Source of the DNA: Planctomycetaceae bacterium
Lineage (GTDB): Bacteria; Planctomycetota; Phycisphaerae; Phycisphaerales; SM1A02
Assembly: GCA_027490145.1 (NCBI GenBank)
Contig: JAIXYQ010000006.1
Coordinates: 372,001 to 436,000 of the forward strand
Reading direction: 5' to 3'
DNA length: 64,000 nt
A model generated the notes under the pieces. That model did no database searches. It was not told where the DNA came from and was given only the letters and a program-made list of their open reading frames with translations. Shown in pieces: positions 1 through 11,131 of the stretch. Every line of letters begins with the position of its first letter. The first letter of the stretch is position 1. Position numbers and translations under genes: made by a program.

Positions 1-356
1 GAGGCGCCGCCCAAACCGCGTGGACCAGCCGGACCGCGTCCCATGCCGCCGGGACCACGTGGGCCGAACGGGCCGCGCGCGGCGGGCTTCTCGGCGGCAC
101 CGCCCTTGGGCTTCTTCTGCACTTCGTTGATCACGAGCTCACGACCGTGCATCTTCTTGCCCTTCAGGACTTCGATGGCCAATTGACCGCGCTGCTTGTC
201 TCGGAACATGACGATCGCGAAGCAGCGACTGAGGCCTTCCTTGTCGGTGGCCAGCGCAATATCCTCGACGTCAGGGAAGGCAACGAAAAGCGTGCGGACG
301 TCATCGGCCGTCGCCTTGCGGTCCAGATTCCCGACGTAGACCTTGAACATGCCCAT
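1..356 (-). CDS. RRM-domain RNA-binding protein (3' end cut by the window edge)
   Basis: This is a small RNA-recognition-motif protein of the type found in cyanobacteria and planctomycetes, which binds single-stranded RNA in the cytoplasm. Reading from the ATG at 356, the RNP2 motif KVYVGNL lies at residues 5-11 and an RNP1-like RCFAIVMF at about residues 46-53. They are followed by a Gly/Pro/Arg-rich tail that runs off the window. A strong Shine-Dalgarno AGGAGG (363-368) sits six bases before the first ATG. This favours it over the second ATG at residue 3. The target RNA cannot be inferred. The gene lies just downstream of the rRNA terminator and points the same way. Confidence 0.9.
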   Translation of the reverse strand, partial: MGMFKVYVGNLDRKATADDVRTLFVAFPDVEDIALATDKEGLSRCFAIVMFRDKQRGQLAIEVLKGKKMHGRELVINEVQKKPKGGAAEKPAARGPFGPRGPGGMGRGPAGPRGLGGA

Positions 357-461
357 CGTGACCCTCCTGGGGGCGCGGCCCATGCGAACGAACGCTGGCC
401 AGTGCGAATGCTCCGCCGAACGCGGAATGTAGCGACAGCACAGCGACGAAGCCCGCGGGGC

Positions 462-499
462 AAAACGAAAAGAGCCCCCTTGGCTTTCACCAAGAGGGC
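462..499 (-). terminator. Rho-independent terminator of the 23S-5S unit
   Basis: On the minus strand a 10-bp stem (arms 490-499 and 474-483, with one G-T pair) closes a 6-nt loop. It is followed by a T-rich run, TCTTTTCGTTTTG. It begins a few bases after the 3' end of the 5S gene, so it should end the rRNA transcript. Confidence 0.85.
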
Positions 500-506
500 C
501 CATGAA

Positions 507-612
507 GTCGGCGATGACCTACTTTCCCGCTGAGCAGTATCATCGGCGCCAAGGTCTTAACTGCTGTGTTCGGGATGGGAACAGGTGTGACCCCTTGGCT
601 ATCGTCACCGAC
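507..612 (-). rRNA. rrf: 5S ribosomal RNA
   Basis: The minus strand carries the conserved 5S core: CCCATCCCGAACAC, then AGTTAAG, then GCCGATG..ACTG, and finally GGGAAAGTAGGTC. The ends pair (GTCGGT at 612-607 with GCCGAC at 512-507), which sets the boundaries to within a few bases. It follows the 23S gene by about 160 bp and no tRNA lies in the spacer. Confidence 0.93.
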
Positions 613-662
613 AAACCCCAGACACGCCTGTCGGCGAGCCTGAAGAGATGACTTAGGAAACG

Positions 663-758
663 GGTGTCGTGCTCGGCCGACTGGCCGAAACACTCGAGCT
701 CCAAACACGAGATGCTTGAAGGCTTGGAGCCTGGACACCAGACCGTCTGACGACGGTG
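663..758 (-). other. 3' arm of the 23S precursor processing stem
   Basis: Blocks in this spacer are exact or near-exact complements of blocks in the 23S leader. Positions 750-758 pair with 3535-3543 (9 bp). Positions 714-722 pair with 3602-3610 (one mismatch). Positions 703-711 pair with 3613-3621 (9 bp), and 663-671 pair with 3693-3701 (9 bp). The order is nested, as expected for the stalk that brings the two ends of pre-23S rRNA together for RNase III. The pairing is visible in the sequence. The processing role is inferred. Confidence 0.75.
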
Positions 759-770
759 GCTGGTAGACAA

Positions 771-3522
<2,752 letters not shown>

Positions 3523-3534
3523 ACGTCAACCACA

Positions 3535-3701
3535 CACCGTCGTTGACGCACCAGGACGGCCGGCATATGCGACCATCCACTTCGGCTAGGCGCCGAAGCA
3601 GCCCTCAAGCTGCTCGTGTTTCTAATTCACTCGGTGTTGCTGCCCCACCGCTTTGCACGGCTCGCATGAACCGCGCGCGCGCTTGGTCAGCACACGACAC
3701 C
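3535..3701 (-). other. 23S leader with 5' arm of the processing stem
   Basis: This leader holds the complements of the blocks at 663-758, including 3535-3543, 3602-3610, 3613-3621 and 3693-3701. It also contains a local hairpin (7-bp stem, 3580-3586 with 3592-3598). The inferred transcript starts near 3774, so the leader is about 250 nt long. It contains no tRNA and no 16S 3' end. Confidence 0.7.
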
Positions 3702-3747
3702 TACGTTTCCTGATTGTCAATGAAATCAGCCTTGATTTGCAGGGCTG

Positions 3748-3773
3748 CCACACACCGCCGAAACGGTGGGTGG
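3748..3773 (-). other. Hairpin at the predicted 5' end of the rRNA transcript
   Basis: Arms 3764-3773 and 3748-3757 pair over 10 positions with one mismatch around a 6-nt loop. The stem begins at the predicted transcription start, so the precursor would begin with a closed hairpin. A second small hairpin (3723-3728 with 3733-3738) follows. Their function is not known. Confidence 0.5.
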
Positions 3774-3780
3774 AGGGACA

Positions 3781-3808
3781 ATGATAGTGAGTTCATGCTG
3801 CATGTCAA
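3781..3808 (-). promoter_or_regulatory. Sigma-70-type promoter of the 23S-5S unit
   Basis: On the minus strand a perfect -35 box TTGACA (3808-3803) is separated by 16 bp from TATCAT (3786-3781), a 5-of-6 match to the -10 consensus. No gene starts between here and the 23S leader. This supports independent transcription of the unit. The start site should fall near 3774. Confidence 0.75.
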
Positions 3809-3858
3809 GGGGTTGCAAGGGATCGCGACGATTGCACCACTTGTCCACACATTCGCCA

Positions 3859-3886
3859 ATAAAAACGCCCGGCACTGAGCCGGGCG
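3859..3886 (-). terminator. Terminator of the pilM-like operon
   Basis: An 8-bp GC-rich stem (3879-3886 with 3866-3873) with a 5-nt loop is followed on the minus strand by TTTTTATT. It lies 25 bp after the stop of the last gene of the operon and about 50 bp upstream of the rRNA -35 box, separating the two transcription units. Confidence 0.9.
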
Positions 3887-3910
3887 CTAGTTCTGGTGTG
3901 GACAACTCGT

Positions 3911-5878
3911 TCAGGCGCCTGGGCCGCCGGCGGGGCCACCTGCAGGACCCGCTGGCGCACCCCCCGAGGGAGGCGCATCGGCGGCGGGCTTCACCGCTGC
4001 TTCAGCCTTGGCGGCCTTCGCTTCGTTGCTCAGGCTTGCACGCGCGCCGCTGTCCTTGTCGAGGCGGGGCACGCGATACTCAATCAACTTGCCATTGAGA
4101 TCCTGAATCACCACGACCGCCTGTTCACTCGGGTCGGCATCGGCCGCGACCTTGGGATCGACGAAGATGTCGACGATGAACCAGTCGGTGGTGAAGTCCA
4201 CTGCGGCGCCGTCACCCTTGCCGGATGCCGCTTCGCCGATGCGATCACCCGGGCTGACGTTGAAGCTCTCGACCTGGCGCTGGCCATCGTGCAGCCGGTA
4301 GACCTCGACCGTTGCCTCGCCACGGCCTCGTAGGCTGGCTTGCGTGACGAAGATCGCCAGCTCGGATGGGATGGTGTACGGATCGCTCCAAGCGCTGGTC
4401 GCCGATGCAACGGACGATGCCTTGGCCAGCGGCTGCTGGGCAGCAGTGAGCACCGACTCCTTGCCTAGGAACGGATTCAACAGCCTGACGGAGCAGCGGT
4501 AGCGATAGGTCTCCCCTGCCGTCACGTTGACGTCATGCGTCCAGACGCGGACGGTGTCATCCTTGGCCAGGTCCACCTGCTTCGCAGCCTGCTCGACCTG
4601 GGCCGCCGTGCCGCCCAAGGCAACAAGCTGCTTCTTCTTCGCGTCGATGTCCTTCACGGCCTGATCCAGCAACTTGGTCTTCTGGATGCGCTTCTTGTCC
4701 TTCTCGGCATCCTTCCCGGCGTTGGGATCACGGCGGCCCTTCATGCCACCGCCGCCTGCGCCGCCGCCACCGAAGCCGAAGCCGCCGCCGCCCCCGCCGC
4801 CGTCGCCACCTGCGCCGGAGGACTTGTCATCCTTGTCCTTCTTCTTGTCGTCGTCCGCGGGGGCGTCGAGCCGACCTCCGAGCTCCTTGAGTTCAGCCTC
4901 CAAGCGCGCGCGCTGCGCTTCGAGCTTCTTCAGGGCATCCTGGGCCTTGTTGAGTTCGCGGAGCTTGCGGAGTTCCTCGTCCGACAGGCCGACCGGCGCG
5001 ACCGGAGCAGCGTCGTTCGGCTCCATCCAGAGACCGCGCTTGGTGGGATAGAAGTCAGGGCGGAGCACCGCGAGTTGGTCGGCCTGCTGCTTCAGGGTTT
5101 CGACGACCGTGCCGCGGAGCTCGGGCGGGACTGGGCTGGCGGCCAGGTCCTTGCGGAACGACAGTTCCGCGGCAAGCTGGGTGCCCACGGGCTCGACGAC
5201 GGTGGCCGCCGACCACGAACCGTCTTCGCGGCGCTCTTGCCGCTCGAAGACCACATCGGCGATCAGAAGCGTGTTCTCCCACCAACGCGTTGGAATGGCC
5301 TTGGCGTCACCACCGCCCGACGACTCGAGTTCCTCGCGCATGGCGCTGAGGTCGATGAGGGCGGATGGCGTGATCCAAGTGATGTCGGTCGCATCCCCGG
5401 GAAGGACCGGGTCGAGGAACTCCTTGAACGTCGACTTGGCCTCGTCCGTCACCGCATCGGAGGTCGACTGCACCAGGAGCGAGGTCGGCGCGCCGAGCTT
5501 GGGCTCGTGATAGGTGACGTCCTTCGAGAGGCCGTCCTTCACCAGGACCGAGGCGAAGCTCGGACCGTTGGCCGAGACCTTGGTACCGGCGCCCGCTCCC
5601 TCCGCGATGCGCTTCTGGAAGAGGGAACTGGTCGACTCCTTGAGTTCGGGGAACGTCACGGCGGCATCCGCCTCGTCGCGGAGCTTCGACTGCAGCCGTT
5701 GGGCCTCCTTGTCGAGTTCGCCATCCACGGTCGAGATCGGAACCTGCTTCCCGCCTAGCGAGACGGTCGATTCGTTGAGCCCGAATTCCCACACGCCGAC
5801 GCCGATCACGCCCAGCACCGCGGCGCCGAGCACGATCTTCTCGACGTGCTGCTCGAAAGGGTTCATCCTGCTTGCCAT
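3911..5878 (-). CDS. Single-pass membrane protein, third gene of a pilM-like operon
   Basis: This 655-residue protein has a short cytoplasmic start, one membrane helix at about residues 14-32, and a large, presumably periplasmic, part. A charged coiled-coil stretch around residues 303-335 is followed by a Lys/Asp- and Gly-rich segment (about 345-390). The C-terminal half has beta-rich sequence ending in an Ala/Pro/Gly tail. I do not recognise a named family. Its position behind a PilM-like gene and a second single-pass protein suggests part of a pilus or secretion inner-membrane platform. The start at 5878 has GGAG seven bases upstream. ATG at residue 5 is an alternative. Confidence 0.85.
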   Translation of the reverse strand: MASRMNPFEQHVEKIVLGAAVLGVIGVGVWEFGLNESTVSLGGKQVPISTVDGELDKEAQRLQSKLRDEADAAVTFPELKESTSSLFQKRIAEGAGAGTKVSANGPSFASVLVKDGLSKDVTYHEPKLGAPTSLLVQSTSDAVTDEAKSTFKEFLDPVLPGDATDITWITPSALIDLSAMREELESSGGGDAKAIPTRWWENTLLIADVVFERQERREDGSWSAATVVEPVGTQLAAELSFRKDLAASPVPPELRGTVVETLKQQADQLAVLRPDFYPTKRGLWMEPNDAAPVAPVGLSDEELRKLRELNKAQDALKKLEAQRARLEAELKELGGRLDAPADDDKKKDKDDKSSGAGGDGGGGGGGFGFGGGGAGGGGMKGRRDPNAGKDAEKDKKRIQKTKLLDQAVKDIDAKKKQLVALGGTAAQVEQAAKQVDLAKDDTVRVWTHDVNVTAGETYRYRCSVRLLNPFLGKESVLTAAQQPLAKASSVASATSAWSDPYTIPSELAIFVTQASLRGRGEATVEVYRLHDGQRQVESFNVSPGDRIGEAASGKGDGAAVDFTTDWFIVDIFVDPKVAADADPSEQAVVVIQDLNGKLIEYRVPRLDKDSGARASLSNEAKAAKAEAAVKPAADAPPSGGAPAGPAGGPAGGPGA

Positions 5879-5923
5879 GTCTGATCTCCGTAGGTCGTTC
5901 GAGTGGTCGTGATGGGCTGCGGA

Positions 5924-7372
5924 TCAGCCCTGTGGCGCGTCGACGGGCGCCGCGGCGGGGTCAGTTCCATCAGTCGGTGCATCGCTGGCCGGCGCACCGG
6001 CACCGAGCAGCATGCCCGACGTGTTGAGCCGGGAGCGAAGGTCATCCGGCATGAACGGGCCGGTCCACTCGCGCAGCCAGATGGTCTCGAGCTTGAGCGA
6101 CACGGCCGAGACCGGCGCGGCACCGTAGATGTAGCCCTCCTCGGCGGCCGCGAAGGAATCCACGGGCCGGAGCTTGACGTCGGTCACGGTGATGAAGTTG
6201 CGCTTGGCCAGTTCGTCGATGACCTGGGGGATCGCCGACGTCTGCACGATCAGCCGGACTTCGCACGTGATGATGTCGAAGAGCTGGTTGGTCGTGCGCC
6301 CCGTGAACGACTTGCTGTAGTCCGCAGCGGGGAGCGCCGCATCGGGATTGATGGGTTCGCCCGTCGGCGCGGCGGCCACGGCGTCGGCACCGGCGGCGGC
6401 GCCGGATCCGTCATCGACCGGGGGCGGCGGAGGCTCGGCACCGTCGCCGGCGGCAGCTCCATCGGCGGGCGCCGCAGCGGCCGGAGCCTGCAGCGTGGAC
6501 GACAGGGACAGCACGCGCTTGATCGGCCCCTGCAGGACATCCTTCTCACCATTGGCTGCCTTCAACGCACCAAGCACGTCCTCGGCGACCCAGTAGTTCC
6601 ACTGCATGAGGAACAGGTCGATGGGCTTGAGCTTGGTGGTTCGACGCGACGCATCGGGTGCACCGATCGACGCCGCATCGGCGTAGAAGGAGCACTGGCG
6701 TGCGTGTTCGCAGTACCTAGCAAGGCGCTCGTCGGCGAGCTTCGTGCCCAGGGAAGAGCGCTCCTCGGGCGTGAGTTCGGACTCGGTCTTCGCGCCGAAC
6801 TCGGCGTCGACGATCTGCGAGCGGCGCCGCGAGAGTTCCGTGACCATGTCCGCTTCGGGGTACGGCGTGCCGGCGCCCACCGAGGCGAGCAGGCCGGCGT
6901 ACTCCTTCTGCAGGCGGTCGAACACGGTGAGCGGGAGTTCCTTCAGCGCGGGGTCGCCCTTGGCCAGACGCATGCCCACGAAGGGTTCGCGATCCTTGCG
7001 GTTGTGCTTCACCGCGAGCTCACGCGTGGCCACGCTCTGCTTGGACACGGAATCCAATCGCTGCTTGTACTGGTCGATCACCTTCTGGTTGATCACCACG
7101 TTCTGCTGCGAGAACGGCTCCTGCCCGGGCAGGGAGAGCGAGACCTCGGCGGAACCGATGGCCTTGAGGTCGTTCAACTTGCCGGCGCGGGCGGCCGCAT
7201 CGGAGGCCAGCGTGCCGTTCATGCCGTCGGCCACGATGTACGCGGCAACGGGCGCGGCGATGAGCACGACGCCGCCGACGATCACGAGGCCATACTTGCT
7301 CGCGATCTCCTTGGCCTTCTGGGGATTGAGCTTGAGAGCCTTGAGGTCAAGCTTGATGTTCGGCTTCGCCAT
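5924..7372 (-). CDS. Single-pass membrane protein of the pilM-like operon (PilN/PilO-like position)
   Basis: This 482-residue protein has an N-terminal Lys-rich cytoplasmic segment and a membrane helix at about residues 27-50. A helical periplasmic region comes next, then an Ala/Pro/Gly-rich linker at about 290-335. The C-terminal domain (about 350-440) has a beta-alpha-beta pattern that could be a ferredoxin-like fold such as PilO carries. That is inference only, and sequence identity to PilN or PilO is not obvious by eye. Its ATG overlaps the stop of the pilM-like gene by one base (TAATG), so the two are probably translationally coupled. The next gene follows after 45 bp. Confidence 0.85.
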   Translation of the reverse strand: MAKPNIKLDLKALKLNPQKAKEIASKYGLVIVGGVVLIAAPVAAYIVADGMNGTLASDAAARAGKLNDLKAIGSAEVSLSLPGQEPFSQQNVVINQKVIDQYKQRLDSVSKQSVATRELAVKHNRKDREPFVGMRLAKGDPALKELPLTVFDRLQKEYAGLLASVGAGTPYPEADMVTELSRRRSQIVDAEFGAKTESELTPEERSSLGTKLADERLARYCEHARQCSFYADAASIGAPDASRRTTKLKPIDLFLMQWNYWVAEDVLGALKAANGEKDVLQGPIKRVLSLSSTLQAPAAAAPADGAAAGDGAEPPPPPVDDGSGAAAGADAVAAAPTGEPINPDAALPAADYSKSFTGRTTNQLFDIITCEVRLIVQTSAIPQVIDELAKRNFITVTDVKLRPVDSFAAAEEGYIYGAAPVSAVSLKLETIWLREWTGPFMPDDLRSRLNTSGMLLGAGAPASDAPTDGTDPAAAPVDAPQG

Positions 7373-9528
7373 TACTGGGTTCCCTCTGCAGCTGCCGGGG
7401 CGGGTGCGCCCTTCGGATCGCGGAGCTCGACCTCGAAGGTGACTTCCCCGACGAAATACACGTCATCGGGCTGGTAGATGCTGGGCGCTTCGCCGATGCG
7501 GGCCTCCTCGAGGACCTTGATCGACTCGGCTTCGGCACCGGTCGCCGAACCGGACTTGCGTCGGCTCTTGCTCCCTGGGTCGGAGCCACCGGACCAGTCT
7601 GCGCCGCCGGTTGATCCATCACCGGAGCCGTCGCCGGCGCCTTCGCCGCCGCCGCTCAGACCAAGCCCCTGCCCCATCCCGGGCATCTGTCCATCGCCCG
7701 CAGGCGGCTTGCGACGACCCTGCATACCCTTGTTGCCTTGGCCCTGACTCGCAGATGAGCCGGGGTCGCTGGAGGCAGGAGCACCGAAGTCCGAGCCTCC
7801 ACCGGCTGCCCCGCCGGCCGGAGCATCGGCCTTCTGCCGCGCACCCTTGCCGAACTCGATCTCGGTCCAGTCATCGGGAATCTTGATGCTGTCCGCCACG
7901 ATGACGTACGGCACATCCGGACGGTCGGCGTTGGCGCGAAGCCACCCTGCAACGCTCTTTTCCTTGTTGAGGAAGACGCCTGGATCGGCGTGCGAGAGGC
8001 TGACCTTCATCGACACCCGAATGCGGCGCTTGCCATCGGCGCCGGGAGCGACGTAAACGCTGCCGAGTTCATCGAGCGTCACCAAGCGACGCTCGGCGAC
8101 GGGAATCGCCTTGATCTCGTCGACGTTGCCGCCCACGAGAGCGGCCTGAGGATTGGCGGCGGCGAGCGCGCTGAAGACATCGTTGACCACGTGAGGCCAG
8201 ACGCTTCGATAGTCCACCAGCGAGAGCATGTTCTGGGCAGCGCCCCCATTGGCGCCGGCACCGGACAGCTCGTCGTACTGGGCCTTGAACGCCTTGCCCT
8301 GGCTGATGGTCGACTCCACAGAGGCCGGCGGCGAGCTTCCAAGGCCACTACGTCCGGTAATTGGACGAATGAACAGCATGGCACCTATCACCAAGCCAAG
8401 GCCCGCAGCGACGGCAAACCACTTGCCCTTCGCCATCCAGGCGCGCTCGCGACGGACGGCCATCGGGACCAGGTTCACGTTGATCGCACCGAGCCCAACT
8501 CCTTGCAGGGCAAGGCCATACGCAACGACCAGCCCCATGGCGTTGGCCGCGAAGTCTGCGGCCTGGTCGCCCTCGAGCTGAATGCGCTTGAAGTCATCGA
8601 GACGCTCAACCTCAACGCCGATCTGCTGGGTGATGAACTTCCTGAGTCCGGGAATCTTGAGCGTGGAGCCGGTGCCCAGGATCTTCTCGACCGTCGCACC
8701 CGGATGGGTGCTCTCGTAGTAGTCCTTCGACTTGCGGATCTCGCTGATCAGGCTGTCGAAGGTGTCCTTCATGCGCTGCATGACCTGCTTGGCGTGCTTG
8801 CTGGCCGCCCCCTCGAGCTTGAGCTTCTCGGCCTTCTTGTAGGGGATGTCGAAGCCGCCCGAGATGGCCTCCGTGAAGGAGTGGCCACCGAGCGGGAAGC
8901 TGCGCATCCAGCCGATGCCGCGCTCGGCCACGACGATGTCCGTGGCATTGGTGCCCACGTCGACCACCATGACCGGGCCGCTGGCCAGGTCGAGGTTCAG
9001 GTCGTAGGTCACGGCGTTGAAGACGGCGTTGGGCGCGATCGTGATCACGTCCGGGTTGAGGCCACACTCGCGGTACAGCGTGAGCAGTTCGCCGATGCGG
9101 TCCTTCGTGATGGCGAAGATGCCGACATCGACCTCGATGTTGTCCTCGCTCTTGAAGGCCTGGTAGTCCCACTCCACCTGGTCGATCGGGAAGGGAATCT
9201 GCTGCTTGGACTCGAAATCAATGAGTTTTGCGAGATTCTTGAGGTTCCCCCCCACCGGCAGCTTGGCGAAGCGCGCGAACGCATCGCGCCCGGCCACGCT
9301 CACCACCACGCGGTCGGACTTCAGCTTCTCGCCGTTGGCCGCCAGGAATTGACCCAACGTGAACCGAACCATGGCGGCAGGATCGACGTCGGGCGCGGAA
9401 AGCACCTGTTGGTGCGGGATGACCGTGAAATCAGTCACGACGACCGAATCGCCCTCGCGGGAGAGCCGGATGGCCTTCAGGGCCGATGCGCCGATCTCAA
9501 TGCCCCAAGCGGACTTGGCGGTTGCCAT
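7372..9528 (-). CDS. pilM: PilM-like actin-fold ATPase fused to a membrane and PilN-like region
   Basis: The first ~340 residues match the PilM/FtsA actin-like family: WGIEIGASALKAIRL at residues 7-21 is the phosphate-1 loop, VVDVGTNATDIVV in mid-domain is phosphate-2, and GTGST lies later in the domain. PilM binds ATP in the cytoplasm and recruits PilN to the pilus platform. Unusually, the protein continues through a membrane helix (about 369-389) into a periplasmic region and a Gly-rich C-terminus. This resembles PilM and PilN joined in one chain, for a total of 718 residues. I chose the ATG at 9528 because the PilM fold begins there. AAGGAG lies 11 bases upstream. A longer in-frame start exists at 9684. 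Confidence 0.88.
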   Translation of the reverse strand: MATAKSAWGIEIGASALKAIRLSREGDSVVVTDFTVIPHQQVLSAPDVDPAAMVRFTLGQFLAANGEKLKSDRVVVSVAGRDAFARFAKLPVGGNLKNLAKLIDFESKQQIPFPIDQVEWDYQAFKSEDNIEVDVGIFAITKDRIGELLTLYRECGLNPDVITIAPNAVFNAVTYDLNLDLASGPVMVVDVGTNATDIVVAERGIGWMRSFPLGGHSFTEAISGGFDIPYKKAEKLKLEGAASKHAKQVMQRMKDTFDSLISEIRKSKDYYESTHPGATVEKILGTGSTLKIPGLRKFITQQIGVEVERLDDFKRIQLEGDQAADFAANAMGLVVAYGLALQGVGLGAINVNLVPMAVRRERAWMAKGKWFAVAAGLGLVIGAMLFIRPITGRSGLGSSPPASVESTISQGKAFKAQYDELSGAGANGGAAQNMLSLVDYRSVWPHVVNDVFSALAAANPQAALVGGNVDEIKAIPVAERRLVTLDELGSVYVAPGADGKRRIRVSMKVSLSHADPGVFLNKEKSVAGWLRANADRPDVPYVIVADSIKIPDDWTEIEFGKGARQKADAPAGGAAGGGSDFGAPASSDPGSSASQGQGNKGMQGRRKPPAGDGQMPGMGQGLGLSGGGEGAGDGSGDGSTGGADWSGGSDPGSKSRRKSGSATGAEAESIKVLEEARIGEAPSIYQPDDVYFVGEVTFEVELRDPKGAPAPAAAEGTQ

Positions 9529-9770
9529 TCGTGGTGGTGCTCCTTCGCGCCAGGGTGAGCCAATCTGAGCCCGGAACGCCAGCACGGCGCCGGGAGGGTG
9601 GGACTTCGATCGTACAGCGAGACGGGCGCGGCGTCCGCCAACAGGTCGATACGGGCCACTGGCCGTGGCGGTTTCGGGGTTCACCTGCTTCCGACAGGAA
9701 CAGTCGCCTGTAGCATCGCCCCTCCGGTGTCCAACGAGGACCCGGATCGCCCACCACAGCCCCGCTCACC

Positions 9771-11096
9771 ATGTCCGACGACCACACGCCGTCCACGCCC
9801 TCCCCCGCCCCGTCCACCAGCCGACTCGATGCCGGGCTCGAAGCCGAGATCGCCGAGGCGCTCGGCGGGCGCAGCGTCGATGACCTGATGTCGGCTCCGA
9901 GCCGGCCGGCTGCCCCGAAGTCGGGCGGACGTCAGATGCGGACCGGACGCGTGGTCCAGGTGCATGGCCAGGACGTCTTCGTGGAGTTCGGCCCCAAGAG
10001 CCAGGGTGTCTGCCCGATCGCGCACTTCGAGGATCCGCCGGCGCTCGGCGAGAGCTTCGACTTCGTCGTCGAGCGGCTGGACCCGTTCGAGAACATGCTC
10101 ATCCTGGCCCGCCCCGGCCAGGTGACGAAGGCCGCCTTCGGCGACGTCGAGGTCGGCCAGCTGGTCGAGGCGCGATGCACCGGCATGAACCGCGGCGGCC
10201 TGGAGATGGAATTCGCCCACCACAAGGCCTTCATGCCCGCGGCGCACGTGGACCTGCGCCACATCGAGGACATCTCGGTCTTCATCGGGCAGAAGTTCGC
10301 CTGCGAGATCATCGAGCTCAAGAAGGAGAAGGGCCGCATGGTCCTCTCGCGCCGCAAGGTGCTTGAGCGCGACAAGGCCGAGAAGCGCGAGCAATTGATG
10401 GCCGTGCTCGAGGTTGGCCAGCAGCGCAGCGCCACCATCGTCAGCGTGCAGCCCTACGGTGCGTTTGCCGACCTGGGCGGCGCCGACGGCCTGATCCCGA
10501 TCTCCGAGCTGGCCCACGAGCGCCTGCGCCACGCGAAGGACGCCGTCAAGGAAGGCGACGTCGTCGAGGTGAAGGTCATCCGTGTCGAGCGTCAGGGCAA
10601 GGACACCAAGATCACGCTGAGCCGCAAGGCCGTCATGGCTGACCCGGTCGCGACCGCGATGAAGGACCTGCAGGAAGGCGCGACCGTGACCGGCCGCGTG
10701 ACCAACCTGACCGAGTTCGGTGCGTTCGTCGAACTGGCGCCGGGCGTCGAGGGGCTGGTGCACATCAGCGAGATCACGCACGATCGCCTGCCCAATCCGG
10801 TGGCCACGCTCCGCAAGGACGAAGTCGTCACCGTCAAGATCCTGTCGATCGACGAGAAGAAGAAGCGCATCGCGCTTTCGATCAAGGCCCTGAAGGATGC
10901 TCCGCCGCGCCCCGAACGCGAGGACCGCGGCGGCGGCCGTGGCGGACGAGGACGCGAGCGCGAGGAGCCGATGGTCGAGCGCGCAGCCGATCCGTCGATG
11001 GCCAAGCTGCTGCTGAAGTTCGGCGGCGGCTCGCTCAAGGGCGGCCTCGGATCGGTGCCCGGCGACACCAAGGCCGGCAACAAGATCCCGAAGTGA
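9771..11096 (+). CDS. rpsA: S1-domain RNA-binding protein, ribosomal protein S1-like
   Basis: This 441-residue protein carries four S1 OB-fold repeats, at about residues 55-115, 125-195, 210-285 and 295-370. The last two are the most canonical, with VQPYGAFADLGGADGLIPISEL and TEFGAFVELAPGVEGLVHISEI segments. S1 brings mRNA to the 30S subunit. The bacterial proteins usually have four to six repeats, so this is a short member. An acidic/Pro-rich N-terminus and an Arg/Gly-rich segment near residues 385-405 flank the repeats. A non-ribosomal S1-domain RNA-binding role cannot be excluded. It diverges from the pilM-like operon across a 242-bp gap in which I see no convincing promoter. Confidence 0.85.
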   Translation: MSDDHTPSTPSPAPSTSRLDAGLEAEIAEALGGRSVDDLMSAPSRPAAPKSGGRQMRTGRVVQVHGQDVFVEFGPKSQGVCPIAHFEDPPALGESFDFVVERLDPFENMLILARPGQVTKAAFGDVEVGQLVEARCTGMNRGGLEMEFAHHKAFMPAAHVDLRHIEDISVFIGQKFACEIIELKKEKGRMVLSRRKVLERDKAEKREQLMAVLEVGQQRSATIVSVQPYGAFADLGGADGLIPISELAHERLRHAKDAVKEGDVVEVKVIRVERQGKDTKITLSRKAVMADPVATAMKDLQEGATVTGRVTNLTEFGAFVELAPGVEGLVHISEITHDRLPNPVATLRKDEVVTVKILSIDEKKKRIALSIKALKDAPPRPEREDRGGGRGGRGREREEPMVERAADPSMAKLLLKFGGGSLKGGLGSVPGDTKAGNKIPK

Positions 11097-11114
11097 AGCC
11101 GGTGTCAGCCCGGT

Positions 11115-11131
11115 GCGGCCGTCACGGCCGC
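11115..11131. terminator. GC hairpin between convergent genes
   Basis: A perfect 7-bp GC stem (11115-11121 with 11125-11131) with a 3-nt loop lies 18 bp after the S1 gene. Its loop contains the stop codon of the opposing gene. There is no T-run, so it is a weak or factor-dependent terminator at best. Confidence 0.35.

Noticed and set aside
9529-9770. A possible promoter TTCCGA - 16 bp - TAGCAT upstream of the S1 gene
   Set aside because: Both boxes match the consensus too poorly to be told from chance.
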